Source: Halobellus rufus | GTDB lineage: Archaea > Halobacteriota > Halobacteria > Halobacteriales > Haloferacaceae | Length of the DNA: 64,000 bases | NCBI RefSeq assembly: GCF_000739575.1 | Contig: NZ_BBJO01000039.1 | Span: 48,620 to 112,619 of the forward strand | Direction of reading: 5' to 3' | Part shown: piece after piece, positions 1 to 9,187 of the stretch | How the letters are laid out: the number at the start of each line of letters is the position of its first letter | Numbering within the stretch: position 1 is the stretch's first letter | Made by a program: the position numbers and the translations under genes | Notes under the pieces: generated by a model | What the model was told of the DNA's origin: nothing | The model's database searches: none | Seen by the model: only the letters and a program-made list of their open reading frames with translations

Positions 1-1750
1 GTCCATACTTTCGTTCAAATATGGGTATAATTCGGTTATCGCCATACAGTACCCTTGAATTGGCATATCTCACCACAAAGTCAATCATCTGTTCTTCTGA
101 CTGTTCTATGGTGAACCTTTCATCGGTTGGTGCATTGGATAGGGGACCATCAGGTGCACCTCGATCGGTACCCCCCATTACTGTTATATATGGGATGAGA
201 ATTAAAATTAACACAGCAATTCCGATATTTGATTTACTACTCTTGGAAATTATACCTGTATATAATATGCTTACACCAAGTCCACCTGGGATAACCAAAA
301 CAACGTACAAAAACGGAAGCCACCTTGTAGATATAAACAGATCTGCATCAACTAAAGGAGCTACAAACGTGAATCCAGATAATACGGCGATCGGAATGCC
401 AGTTCCAAGGGCAATTAGCGTCGATTGGTGATTATTGCCTCTGAGTAAGGTCACGGATCCAGTAGTTGCTAACGCAAATAGTACAGCTGTGCCAAATACA
501 GTAATAATGGAATGCGATGGAGCCCCAGTCACGGCGAAGCCCAGTTCCGAAATATCTAGTGCAATTTCGGGTCTTTTGGCGGAATCTACTAGTAAAGTGG
601 TGTAGATGCGGTTCACAGCGAATTCAAAGAATGTTCTAGAGGAATTGGGTCCAAGATATTTCATCGTACTAAAGTATGTTATATATAATATATATAAAGA
701 TAAACATACATATGCAGACTTCATTACAATTTTAGTTGTGGAAAATTTCCACATACTTACGGCAACACCCAAAAATATACACAGTGTAGATATCACAACG
801 ATAAATGGTGTAATCTGATGCGCTAATAAGATAGCAATGAATGATATTCCCAATATTGGCAAGTACTTACTAAGACCGGAAGTGAAGTATGCTGACAATG
901 AATATAAGAAAATAATAAACAATAGTAACCCCATCAGGGTTGGTTGGGGCTGAACGCCATAAAATATAAATTCGCTTGAAGTCAGCAACAGTGTCACAGC
1001 CAAACCAGCAGATACCTTATCAACCCACAATTTCGACACCGAGTACAAAAGGAGGGAGGCTAATATCACAGTAACGGGTAAATAATATATGAGTAGAGAA
1101 TTATGAACGGTGACATTTAGAATGTTGCTGACCGAGGCCATATTGACGTAGTGTAAAGGTGTATACCAGTATCTGTTTGTTAGTAGTATTTCAGTAGAGA
1201 TAGTCCCACTATTCAATACAGATTGAGTGACTCTTTGGTGCCAAAAAATGTCATTTCCTATGAGGAATTCGCTCGAATAAATTATCTGACTGTAATGCGA
1301 AATTGATGTTACTGAGGATAAGATGATACCAAACAGTGGGTGATATGTTATTGTAATAATTCCCGGGATAATATACACCCCAGCCGTCAGTATGTGTATG
1401 AGGAATCCCCTTGATAATCCGTTTATGTAGTAAATATTTATGATACATATGTGGATAAGTATATATAATGTAACCAAGCATTTTAATCTAAAACGCGAAA
1501 TCCTAAGTTCACCTATTATATCCCTCGAATTAAGACCCCGATCTGGCTCATTATATACCAATACATATGATGATAGAATGCCGACCAATATTGCACTGGG
1601 GATTGTAAGAGTATATGGATTTGTGATATAAAAAGATAGTATAATCCCAGTGACTGATACAGCCAGTATTGTTAATATAAATAAATTATCAATTCTTGAG
1701 CTAGAAGGCTTGGGCTTTTTATTAAATATTCTAGTTGAATTATTTTTCAT
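1..1750 (-). CDS. Partial multi-pass membrane protein, GT-C glycosyltransferase-like (C-terminus off the left edge)
   Basis: The minus strand is open from an ATG at 1750 to the window edge, giving at least 583 residues without a stop; I checked the frame at five points. The protein starts with a basic, Ser-rich cytoplasmic stretch (MKNNSTRIFNKKPKPSSS) followed by about a dozen hydrophobic segments. After the first few there is an extracellular-type loop (about residues 160-205: WHQRVTQSV...NRYWYTPLHYVNMASV), then more helices. Near the edge a soluble part begins (TDERFTIEQSEEQMIDFVVRYANSRVLYGDN). This layout matches the GT-C/ArnT-like or DUF2206-like proteins common in haloarchaeal glycosylation islands. 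That family reading is inference, as I see no diagnostic catalytic motif. The region is AT-rich relative to the rest, suggesting transfer. An oligosaccharide flippase or another polytopic protein is the alternative. Confidence 0.75.
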   Translation of the reverse strand, partial: MKNNSTRIFNKKPKPSSSRIDNLFILTILAVSVTGIILSFYITNPYTLTIPSAILVGILSSYVLVYNEPDRGLNSRDIIGELRISRFRLKCLVTLYILIHICIINIYYINGLSRGFLIHILTAGVYIIPGIITITYHPLFGIILSSVTSISHYSQIIYSSEFLIGNDIFWHQRVTQSVLNSGTISTEILLTNRYWYTPLHYVNMASVSNILNVTVHNSLLIYYLPVTVILASLLLYSVSKLWVDKVSAGLAVTLLLTSSEFIFYGVQPQPTLMGLLLFIIFLYSLSAYFTSGLSKYLPILGISFIAILLAHQITPFIVVISTLCIFLGVAVSMWKFSTTKIVMKSAYVCLSLYILYITYFSTMKYLGPNSSRTFFEFAVNRIYTTLLVDSAKRPEIALDISELGFAVTGAPSHSIITVFGTAVLFALATTGSVTLLRGNNHQSTLIALGTGIPIAVLSGFTFVAPLVDADLFISTRWLPFLYVVLVIPGGLGVSILYTGIISKSSKSNIGIAVLILILIPYITVMGGTDRGAPDGPLSNAPTDERFTIEQSEEQMIDFVVRYANSRVLYGDNRIIPIFERKYG

Positions 1751-2020
1751 AGTGTAGAATATTGTTCAGACAGGTTGTATGGTAACGACTTACCAGTTAA
1801 CGGCGCTATGATTTGCATACCATATTAATTTTTGCTTAGTGAAGCGCGAGTTTAACTATTGCTTGAAGACGTTGTAACATTAGTGTGAATATTTTAGTAA
1901 TATAGTAGGGGTGAACACAAAAGGATTACTAGATGATTCCATACGAAGACAAACGCTTGGAGCTAATTTTCGACGGTGTTTGCTTCGGCGGTGCTGAAAC
2001 AATTTGATAACTGTTTGGTA

Positions 2021-3913
2021 TTAATAGCTAACAATATGTGAATTTGACACTCTCGCTTCCAATTCATCAACGAGTTGTTGGGCTTGGTCAGGATTTAGAC
2101 CATGGATTCGAGCAGCCTCGATGATGTCTTCTCCAATTCCCTGCGGGCAACCGGCACAGTGCAGGCCATATGTTGCGAGAATATCTTGAATATCTTCTTT
2201 TTCCACTAAGTCAGCTATCGTCGTGCCTGTGAGTTCAGTCTCAATATCGTATCGATCAGCGATACGCATAGTGTCATTACGTGCTTCCCAAGGTGCGTGT
2301 AGAAGACGCCAAAACTCAAGGTTGTACTCATCGGGATGACGGTCAAAATCACACCAATATCCGATATGTATATCATCCCACGATCGGTCATTTCGGACTA
2401 CATACTGCACCAGTTCGACTGGACACGACATACTGACGTGGTTTTCTGCCTCAAATTCTCCAATTGAGACAGGTCCATCAGTTATCAGATATTCAACATC
2501 ACCATTGGTAATATGAATTATTGAGTTTAGATTCTTGTCCTCACCAGTTAGTGAGAGGGTTAGTGCGAAATCTTCAATTTTAGACACTAATTCGGAATCA
2601 TTTAACGATTCGAAGTATGCTTCCAGCTCATTATGTGTCAAATCAATCGATTTATTCACAACGGGTTCCTGCGATTCAAAGGTGTTTTGAAGGTACTGTT
2701 CTTTGAATTCCTCGTCAAAGAACTGTTCTCGGTTCGGTCGCCGGTCAACCCTGTCATTTTGGCCATACCAAACTTCTCCCGGTAGGAGATCTAGGACAGT
2801 CACTTTGTGGTCATCAAGATATTCCACAACGTCGGATGGTCGGTTCTTTTCCATCAGATCCCGATACCGATTATGCTTGGGTTGAATGAGCTCAAAGAAT
2901 TTGGCAAAGGGAAGGAAATAGTCGGCATCAAACATATCTACCAGCTGTTCACACTGTCGGAGGCACTGTTCATTTCGCTCCTTAATCATCTGCTTCTTAT
3001 GTTCTACATCAAGGTGACTCCACGTAATTGGATATCCTGACGCACCAAAAGCAAATCCAGCAGCTATTAGATCGGCGTCTGGAATCGCTCTATTAACTTT
3101 CCAGTTGACTCCTGCGTCATTAAAATTTAGAATCTTGAACCCGCCACAATTCAGTGCGAGAATGCTGTCGTTCCATGTTGAATTCGATTTGAAACAGACG
3201 GCTTCCACATCATCTGCAAGTTCATACGGCGTGTCCGTCGGTAAGCTATGGACGTTCTCAAAACCTATATCGTGGAGTCGGGTAGACAAACGCCTATAAT
3301 TAAGCTCAGGGACATAAATCGGTGTCTCATTATGGAAGTGGTCAAGAGTTCGAGGGTGGAGATGATCTGGATGCTCGTGAGTAATCCAAATGGCGTCTGT
3401 TTCTGATGTTACAGCGGTGATATCACAAGTAGGGGGAGGGTATTGAGTCCAAGAGTCAAGAAACGCTGGACCATCAAGCCAAGGGTCAGTTACGAGTCTG
3501 AATCCGTTGTATTCTATTGATAATGTAGCGTGTGATAGTAGATTGATTCTTGGGGGTAGAGATTTATCATTCGATACGTTGAAATCTAATGTTGCGTCTA
3601 CTTGAGGAAGGTCAGCATAGAGGTGACCATCTTGATGATTCAAATCATAAGTAGATAATGACTCGTTTGGGACTGTCGTCGAGTCTCCTGTCTCAGGATC
3701 GAACTCCCACTGATGTCGTGGACAACGAAGACACTCTTCATTGGCCACTTCAACAACACTTCCTTGGTGGGGACACTCTGATGAGAAAATAATTGGATCA
3801 CCATCGGGGTTCCGACTGATAATATATTCTCGTCCACTAATCTTCACAGACTGCGGTAAGTTCTTAAGAAGCGAATCCGGTCCGATACGAGTGCTCATTC
3901 TTGGATGGAGCAA
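2021..3913 (-). CDS. Rieske-metallo-beta-lactamase protein resembling CMP-N-acetylneuraminate hydroxylase, with C-terminal DUF1858-like domain
   Basis: 630 residues. An N-terminal Rieske [2Fe-2S] domain (about 15-100) carries the ligand pairs C-P-H and C-P-R-H. A UlaG-like metallo-beta-lactamase domain follows (about 120-390), with THEHPDH metal ligands and the neighbouring TDPWLDGPAF, FGASGYPITWS and FLPFAKFFE blocks. These blocks and their order match the vertebrate CMAH family as I remember it, and the match continues into a region like VVRNDRSWDDIHIGYW near residues 500-520. CMAH uses the Rieske centre to hydroxylate CMP-sialic acid. The last ~65 residues (TTIADLVEKEDIQDIL..GLHCAGCPQGIGEDI) look like DUF1858, which vertebrate CMAH lacks. 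The start could be residue 6 (3898). Next to a membrane glycosyltransferase-like gene, a role in modifying a nonulosonic acid or another nucleotide sugar is plausible; the substrate is unknown. Confidence 0.8.
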   Translation of the reverse strand: MLHPRMSTRIGPDSLLKNLPQSVKISGREYIISRNPDGDPIIFSSECPHQGSVVEVANEECLRCPRHQWEFDPETGDSTTVPNESLSTYDLNHQDGHLYADLPQVDATLDFNVSNDKSLPPRINLLSHATLSIEYNGFRLVTDPWLDGPAFLDSWTQYPPPTCDITAVTSETDAIWITHEHPDHLHPRTLDHFHNETPIYVPELNYRRLSTRLHDIGFENVHSLPTDTPYELADDVEAVCFKSNSTWNDSILALNCGGFKILNFNDAGVNWKVNRAIPDADLIAAGFAFGASGYPITWSHLDVEHKKQMIKERNEQCLRQCEQLVDMFDADYFLPFAKFFELIQPKHNRYRDLMEKNRPSDVVEYLDDHKVTVLDLLPGEVWYGQNDRVDRRPNREQFFDEEFKEQYLQNTFESQEPVVNKSIDLTHNELEAYFESLNDSELVSKIEDFALTLSLTGEDKNLNSIIHITNGDVEYLITDGPVSIGEFEAENHVSMSCPVELVQYVVRNDRSWDDIHIGYWCDFDRHPDEYNLEFWRLLHAPWEARNDTMRIADRYDIETELTGTTIADLVEKEDIQDILATYGLHCAGCPQGIGEDIIEAARIHGLNPDQAQQLVDELEARVSNSHIVSY

Positions 3914-4347
3914 AGAATTCAGTTACAATTATTCTTTGGGAAGTCTCCAAAGCCGTGAACGACGTAGGCATAGTTCACGGTCCATCTGACCTCAAACCAG
4001 TTAGGGATCTGCGGACGGTTTTCATATGTCATATAAACCGGCCGAAATAGAGACTGAATTACTCGGCGGTGACTACTAAAATGAATGACCAAATTCAAAT
4101 CTGAATTTGAGAATTCAGGACCATTTACCGAGGACTGTAAAGCGCTTCGGTCAGCCTTGATCGGACGATATTCGGCAGCAGACTCCGGACAAACGATCAC
4201 AACGACTCACCACACAGTTTCTCTACCCCATAGATGATGTTGTGATAAGATGGACAGCGTTCTCTCATCAGTACATAATTTCTCTGATAGAATTGTGTCA
4301 TAACGTTGCTAACCAACTAATAGCGTGAAACTCGAAGCAGGAACACA
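3914..4347. other. Intergenic region, no supported gene
   Basis: About 430 bases between divergent genes. A 93-codon minus-strand frame (3919-4200) has no recognisable domain or signal. The region must hold the promoters of the CMAH-like gene (minus) and the small membrane protein (plus). An AT-rich stretch at about 4255-4320 lies upstream of the latter. Confidence 0.5.
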
Positions 4348-4911
4348 ATGGAGAGGAGACAGTGGCTTCGATTCCTCACACTAGGTATTCTCGTTGTCGG
4401 GTTACTCGGTGTTTGCATTGGGTTCGGCGCGCTGGAGCCGAATCCGAGCGAGGGCCGGTACCCTGACGTGGCGATGGTTGGCGAGCACCCCGACCAAGTG
4501 CTACACCAAGACGTGATGGTCACAGGGACAGTGGTGAACACTGCGCCGGGTCGTCTTACCGTTCCGTATACGACCGTTTCGAATGGGGACGTTCTCGATC
4601 GAACGATCACGATCACCCTTCGTGACCTCCCACAGTCAATTCGGGAGGGTGACCGGGTCCAAGTGTTCGGAACCCTCACTGACGATCGGACCGTTCGCGT
4701 CACTCGAATGGTGACGGTACCATCGCGAAATATCGGTTATATGTACGCAATATCCTTCCTCGCTGGACTCTGGACGCTGTCACGAATCGTCCGACACTGG
4801 CGATTCGATCGAGCCCAACAGGCGCTAATCCCTCGAACTTCCCCGCTCAGACTCCGAGACCGACTGAACCACGTGCGCAATGGACGCGAGATGGAGGACC
4901 GGGATGCCTGA
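4348..4911 (+). CDS. Small membrane protein with an OB-like extracytoplasmic domain
   Basis: 187 residues. There is a hydrophobic helix at about 10-30 (FLTLGILVVGLLGVCIGFG), then a ~100-residue beta-rich domain with 'QDVMVTGTVVNT...ITITLRDLPQSIREGDRVQVFGTL', a pattern seen in OB-fold domains. A second helix lies at about 130-150, and the tail is basic. It is conserved-looking and haloarchaeal in style, but I do not know a function. Its stop overlaps the likely start of the next gene (ATG at 4904), so the two are probably co-transcribed and translationally coupled. Confidence 0.75.
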   Translation: MERRQWLRFLTLGILVVGLLGVCIGFGALEPNPSEGRYPDVAMVGEHPDQVLHQDVMVTGTVVNTAPGRLTVPYTTVSNGDVLDRTITITLRDLPQSIREGDRVQVFGTLTDDRTVRVTRMVTVPSRNIGYMYAISFLAGLWTLSRIVRHWRFDRAQQALIPRTSPLRLRDRLNHVRNGREMEDRDA

Positions 4912-5389
4912 CCTGTTGACCCACGCGTTGCTCGGCTATGCGGTCGGACTCGTGCTCTCGTGGCGATACGCGTGGCTTGATGCTCGCTATGTGACTGTCG
5001 TGATGACGGGGACGTTCGTTCCGGATCTCGCGAAAATCGCGCTCGTGGTTCCGGGCGAAGCCATAACCGCTCTGTGGGCAGTGCCATTCAGTTGGAGCGG
5101 GCTCCATACTGCGGGTGGGGCGTTTTTGGCAGTACTCATCGGTGTCTTCATCGTCGACATCCCGTATCGGCGACGCGTCGGCGGGCTACTCGGGCTCGGT
5201 GCGGCAACACACCTAGTCGCTGATGCCGCTTTGCTCAAAGCGTCGGGACATTCTTATCCTTTGTTGTGGCCGGTGTCGACAGTCGCCCCGCGAACCCCTG
5301 GGCTATACTTGAGCACCGACGTGTGGCCAGCTGTCGTCGCAGTTGTCATCGTCCTTGGACTGACACTCGTCGATCACCGCTGGATGTAA
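4904..5389 (+). CDS. YdjM/DUF457-like membrane-bound metal-dependent hydrolase
   Basis: 161 residues from the ATG at 4904, preferred over an upstream in-frame ATG at 4880 because the sequence becomes family-like here (MPDLLTHALLGYAVGL) and because it overlaps the upstream stop. Features of the family are the early TH in a transmembrane context, 'GTFVPDLAKIAL' (PD motif), and 'GAATHLVADAALL' with a second His/Asp pair. Four to five hydrophobic segments are present. The family (LexA-binding inner membrane-associated putative hydrolase) has no well-defined substrate. It probably forms an operon with the preceding OB-like membrane protein. Confidence 0.8.
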   Translation: MPDLLTHALLGYAVGLVLSWRYAWLDARYVTVVMTGTFVPDLAKIALVVPGEAITALWAVPFSWSGLHTAGGAFLAVLIGVFIVDIPYRRRVGGLLGLGAATHLVADAALLKASGHSYPLLWPVSTVAPRTPGLYLSTDVWPAVVAVVIVLGLTLVDHRWM

Positions 5390-5807
5390 GCTGCAGATCG
5401 CTATCTGCCCCACTGTTCGCGGATGTCGAGTCGCAACACGTACAGGACGAGGGTTAAGACGACAGCTGACGAAGAGCAGACTCGGGAGCCGTTGCTCCAC
5501 TACGAAAACGATCACCAACAGCGGAAGCACGGCGACGATGAAATGCTCCAACGGAAGCATAGCCGATATCGTCGACGCCGACTAATGAAAGTGGACGCCT
5601 CGGGGAATGCAGTTATCGGCACCGGTAACGCTTCACACGCGATCGACGTCCCTGTAGACAGAGGTATGTGACCGTGAGGAAGTGAATCGCAGCTGTCGGG
5701 ATGGCGAAGACCTCGAAATCGTTACGATGTCATTCTCATCACCGTGACTCCGTCGGAGTGCCCCGGTGACCCAAGAGCTATGCATCCCGCCCGAGTTCGA
5801 CTCAGCA
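5390..5807. other. Intergenic region upstream of glmU
   Basis: About 420 bases. Small frames here (such as 5423-5671) are Arg/Lys/His-rich and do not look coding. The region presumably contains the promoter of the glmU-glmS pair; I could not identify a convincing TATA/BRE pair. Confidence 0.4.
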
Positions 5808-6971
5808 ATGAAAGCTGTCGTGCTGGCGGCCGGCAAGGGCAGACGGTTGTGGCCACTTACAGAGAATCGCCCGAAGCCGATGATTCCCGTCGCGAATCGC
5901 CCAATTTTAGAACACGTCATCGACGCACTCGACGGCGCAGCCGTCGACGAAGTCATTCTCGTCGTCGGATCGAACCGCGAACGGATTCAAAATTACTTCC
6001 AGGACGGCCAAGACTGGGAGCTCGACATCTCGTATGTGGTCCAAGAGCAACAACTCGGGACGGGGCACGCGTTGCTTCAAGCAGAAGCACAGATCGGCGA
6101 TTCCTTCATTGCGATGAATGGTGATCGGATCATTGACGCGGCGCTTATCGAGCGCGTCTGGGACCGTCATCAAGAAACCGGCGACCCCGTCTTGAGCGTC
6201 ACGCGGGTTGAGGAGCCGAGCCGCTACGGCGTCGTCGAACTCGACGGTGAGATGGTCTCGAGTCTCGAAGAGAAACCACTTCCACAGCTTACGACGTCTG
6301 AATATATCAACACCGGCGTGTACGCGTTCGAGCCCGACATCTTCGCGGCGATTCGACAGACCGAAGGAACGGGCGAACAGGCACTCACCGATACACTCAC
6401 TAGATACATCGACGACCAGCGACTCCGTGCAGTCACCTACCGTGGGATGTGGCTCGACGTCTCCGAGCCGTGGGATCTACTCGAAATGAACGACTCGCTG
6501 ATCGCTTATGAGGGTCCATCGGGAACTGACCCTGCGAGAGTCGACGACTCTGCGGTCGTCGCAGAGGCCGCAATTGTGGGCGAGGGCGTCTCTGTTCATC
6601 CGCAGGCAGCTGTCCTCCGCGGCGTCACACTCGGGGACAACGTCAGCGTCGGGCCGGGCGTCGTGTTAGAAAATGCAGTAATTTTATCTGACGTGACACT
6701 AAAGGCTGGAGCAGTAGTGACAGACTGTATCGTCGGCGCCAACACCACTATTGGACCCAACACCACCGTCGAAGGCGGCAGTACAGACGTCGTCCTCAAC
6801 GAGAGGGTATATCACGACGTCACCTTCGGGGGACTGCTGGGTGATAATGTCGACGTCGGTGGCAACGTCACCATCACGCCGGGATCCATCGTCGGCAACG
6901 ATGCACACATCGGGAGTGCAGCGTTGGTATCGGGGCGCATCGACGACAGTACGCACGTCGAACGGGGCTAA
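5808..6971 (+). CDS. glmU: Bifunctional sugar-1-phosphate nucleotidylyltransferase/acetyltransferase (archaeal GlmU type)
   Basis: 388 residues from the ATG at 5808; an upstream in-frame ATG at 5766 would add 14 unlike residues. The N-terminal nucleotidyltransferase domain begins with the signature MKAVVLAAGKGRRLWPLTE and 'RPKPMIPVANRPILEH'. 'EQQLGTGHAL' and 'GDRIID' follow. The C-terminal ~150 residues form a left-handed beta-helix, visible as I/V-G-x-x hexapeptides (VGEGVSVHPQAAVLRGV, IGPNTTVEGG, VGNDAHIGSAA). This supports UDP-GlcNAc pyrophosphorylase plus acetyltransferase activity, although archaeal homologs can be glucose-1-phosphate thymidylyl- or uridylyltransferases. The gene lies three bases upstream of glmS, which makes the amino-sugar role likely. 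Confidence 0.88.
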   Translation: MKAVVLAAGKGRRLWPLTENRPKPMIPVANRPILEHVIDALDGAAVDEVILVVGSNRERIQNYFQDGQDWELDISYVVQEQQLGTGHALLQAEAQIGDSFIAMNGDRIIDAALIERVWDRHQETGDPVLSVTRVEEPSRYGVVELDGEMVSSLEEKPLPQLTTSEYINTGVYAFEPDIFAAIRQTEGTGEQALTDTLTRYIDDQRLRAVTYRGMWLDVSEPWDLLEMNDSLIAYEGPSGTDPARVDDSAVVAEAAIVGEGVSVHPQAAVLRGVTLGDNVSVGPGVVLENAVILSDVTLKAGAVVTDCIVGANTTIGPNTTVEGGSTDVVLNERVYHDVTFGGLLGDNVDVGGNVTITPGSIVGNDAHIGSAALVSGRIDDSTHVERG

Positions 6972-6974
6972 CGT

Positions 6975-8777
6975 ATGTGTGGAATTACTGGTTATATTGG
7001 TACTGAACCGGCCGGTCGCATCGTCCATCAAGGACTCAAAAACCTCGAATACAGAGGCTACGACTCTGCAGGGATTGCGCTGGCCGGCGAGACAGTATCG
7101 GTCTATAAGACCGAAGGCGAGGTGGACGAACTGCCAGTTCCCGCCCAAAACGACGTCGCCTGCGGAATCGGCCATACCCGCTGGAGTACCCACGGGGAAC
7201 CGACCGAGACGAACGCCCATCCGCATACCGACTGCTCGGGTGACGTCGCGGTCGTCCACAATGGGATCATTGAAAACTACGAAGAACTGAAAGCTGCTCT
7301 CCGCGACCAACACATCTTCAAAAGTGACACCGACACCGAGGTCATCCCCCATCTCATCGAAAATCACCTCGCCGATGACGTCTCACTGCTCACGGCCGTC
7401 CAGCGAACGACTGCCCAACTCGAGGGGAGCTTCGCGATCGCGGTGACTGCTGCCGGTCACGACGGCGTCGTCGTCGCACGAGAGGACAGCCCACTGCTGG
7501 TCGGCCACGGCGAGAACGCGACATTCATCGGAAGCGACGCAACCGCGTTCATCGAGCACACAGATCAAGTAACCTACCTTGAATCTGGGGACATTGCTCG
7601 GCTGACACGCGAGGACATCGAGATCTACAACGCCGGCGAACCGGTTACGCGAGAAATCGAAACCCTCGAGTGGGACGCCGAAGCGGCCGGCAAGAGCGGC
7701 TATGAGCATTATATGCTCAAGGAGATACACGAACAGCCACGGGCGCTCCGGCAGGCGATCTCCGGGCGCATCGACGAACTCGCCACGAGCGTCGATCTCG
7801 ATATCGACCTTCCAGCGGAATATCTGCGCTCGATCGAAGAAATCCAGATCGTAGCGTGCGGGACGTCGTATCACGCCGGCTTGTATGCGAAGGAACTCCT
7901 CGAAGCACACGCCGGCGTTCGCGTGACGGTGCATATCGCAAGCGAGTATGAGTTCGGTGGGGATCGTGATCCGTGGCGTACGATGGTCGTTGCGATCACC
8001 CAAAGTGGCGAGACTGCCGATACGCTCTCTGCCCTGCGGAACGCAAAGCGCGCCGGGGCGCGAACGCTCGCCGTGACGAACACGTTAGGAAGTACGGTGA
8101 CGCGGGATGCGGACGATACGGTGTTTATTCGTGCCGGGCCCGAAATTGGGGTCGCCGCGACGAAAACGTTTGTCTCCCAAGTGGCGACAGCGACGCTGCT
8201 GACTGTGCATCTGGGACAAGTCCGTCAATCCATTACGTCCCAAACGACGACAGAACTACTCGAAAGCTTGCGTGATCTTCCAGGGGCTGTCCAACAAATT
8301 CTCGATCGGGAAGCTACGATCAAGGACGCGGCCGAGACGTACGCCGATAGTGAGTCCTTCTTTTATATTGGTCGGCAGGCAGGGTATCCCGTAGCGCTCG
8401 AAAGCGCGCTCAAACTCAAAGAGATCTCGTATGATCACGCCGAAGGCTTTGCTGCTGGTGAATTAAAGCACGGGCCATTGGCGCTCGTCACCCCTGAGAC
8501 GCCCGTTATTGCACTTCTCACGAACGCGAGCGCCGCCGAGAAGACGCTGAATAATGTTAATGAGGTCGAATCCCGTGGGGCGCCCGTCATCGGGGTAACG
8601 AGTGATCCGGCAGCGACGAGTCACGTCGACACGACGTTTGACATTCCCGAGTGTGGGCCACTCGAGCCCGTCGTCGCGAACGTCGCTCTTCAACTGTTCG
8701 CATACTACGTAGCCGATGCGAAAGATCGGGCAATCGATAAACCACGGAATCTCGCGAAAAGCGTGACAGTCGAGTGA
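6975..8777 (+). CDS. glmS: Glutamine-fructose-6-phosphate aminotransferase (isomerizing)
   Basis: 600 residues, the usual length. The N-terminal class II glutaminase domain starts with MCGITGYIG, so Cys2 becomes the nucleophile after Met removal. 'GIGHTRWSTHGEPTETNAHPH' and 'VHNGIIENYEEL' are also present. Two SIS isomerase domains follow, with 'ACGTSYHAGLYAK', 'ITQSGETADTLSALR', 'ALKLKEISYDHAEGFAAGELKHGP' and the C-terminal 'DKPRNLAKSVTVE' signature. It makes glucosamine-6-phosphate from fructose-6-phosphate and glutamine. With the upstream GlmU-like protein it would supply UDP-GlcNAc for surface glycans. Confidence 0.97.
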   Translation: MCGITGYIGTEPAGRIVHQGLKNLEYRGYDSAGIALAGETVSVYKTEGEVDELPVPAQNDVACGIGHTRWSTHGEPTETNAHPHTDCSGDVAVVHNGIIENYEELKAALRDQHIFKSDTDTEVIPHLIENHLADDVSLLTAVQRTTAQLEGSFAIAVTAAGHDGVVVAREDSPLLVGHGENATFIGSDATAFIEHTDQVTYLESGDIARLTREDIEIYNAGEPVTREIETLEWDAEAAGKSGYEHYMLKEIHEQPRALRQAISGRIDELATSVDLDIDLPAEYLRSIEEIQIVACGTSYHAGLYAKELLEAHAGVRVTVHIASEYEFGGDRDPWRTMVVAITQSGETADTLSALRNAKRAGARTLAVTNTLGSTVTRDADDTVFIRAGPEIGVAATKTFVSQVATATLLTVHLGQVRQSITSQTTTELLESLRDLPGAVQQILDREATIKDAAETYADSESFFYIGRQAGYPVALESALKLKEISYDHAEGFAAGELKHGPLALVTPETPVIALLTNASAAEKTLNNVNEVESRGAPVIGVTSDPAATSHVDTTFDIPECGPLEPVVANVALQLFAYYVADAKDRAIDKPRNLAKSVTVE

Positions 8778-8856
8778 CGGTTATATGTAGGTGTTCTTGA
8801 GGACGAGCCTCTCACCACGGCAGCATATTGGAGCTGGTTTTCTCAGTGGTGGCCAC

Positions 8857-9035
8857 TTGACATCCTCCCGCGCCTGAAGACGCGGGAATCCCACGGTATC
8901 GCACCGGCGATTTGGGATAATGTGGTTTACGACGTGACCTGTTCTTGAGGTGCGAACGCACCAGTTTCATTGTCAAACAGGAACGTCGAAGGCTGTGCCA
9001 ACCAGCCGTTACTCCTATTCACCGACAGATTCGGT
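8857..9035 (-). mobile_element. Relic right end of an IS1341-type (tnpB-only) element
   Basis: Starting at TTGA (8857-8860; reverse complement TCAA), the sequence closely parallels the right end of the element at 21238. It has the same hairpin (CATCCTCCCGCGCC..GAAGACGCGGGA), then the same 'ACGACCTGTTCT', 'GCTGTGCCAACCAGCCGTTA' and 'CCTATCACCG'-type blocks, which encode the last tnpB codons on the minus strand. The match stops near 9035, so only the tnpB 3' end and the terminus remain. Confidence 0.75.
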
Positions 9036-9160
9036 GAATTTCGTTCCGTATACCTCCTCTACACCTGAAGCACGAGACGGTTATCGTCGAACCGATTGTC
9101 TGAATTCTGCGAGCGAGCGAAGTGTAACAGGAAATCGAAACTCTCCGCTGGTATTATGAC

Positions 9161-9178
9161 GTTGGGCGTTGACCCAAC
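9161..9178. promoter_or_regulatory. Palindromic operator upstream of the first TumE-like module
   Basis: GTTGGG-N6-CCCAAC lies 10 bases before the ATG at 9188. The same half-sites sit at the same place before the second module (20231-20249). A TATA-like TATTAT lies at about 9152. The location fits autoregulation by the downstream DNA-binding partner. Confidence 0.65.
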
Positions 9179-9187
9179 ACGTAAGGG

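Noticed and set aside
3919..4200. 93-codon minus-strand frame upstream of the CMAH-like gene
   Set aside because: No domain, signal or family resemblance, and it occupies the expected promoter region.
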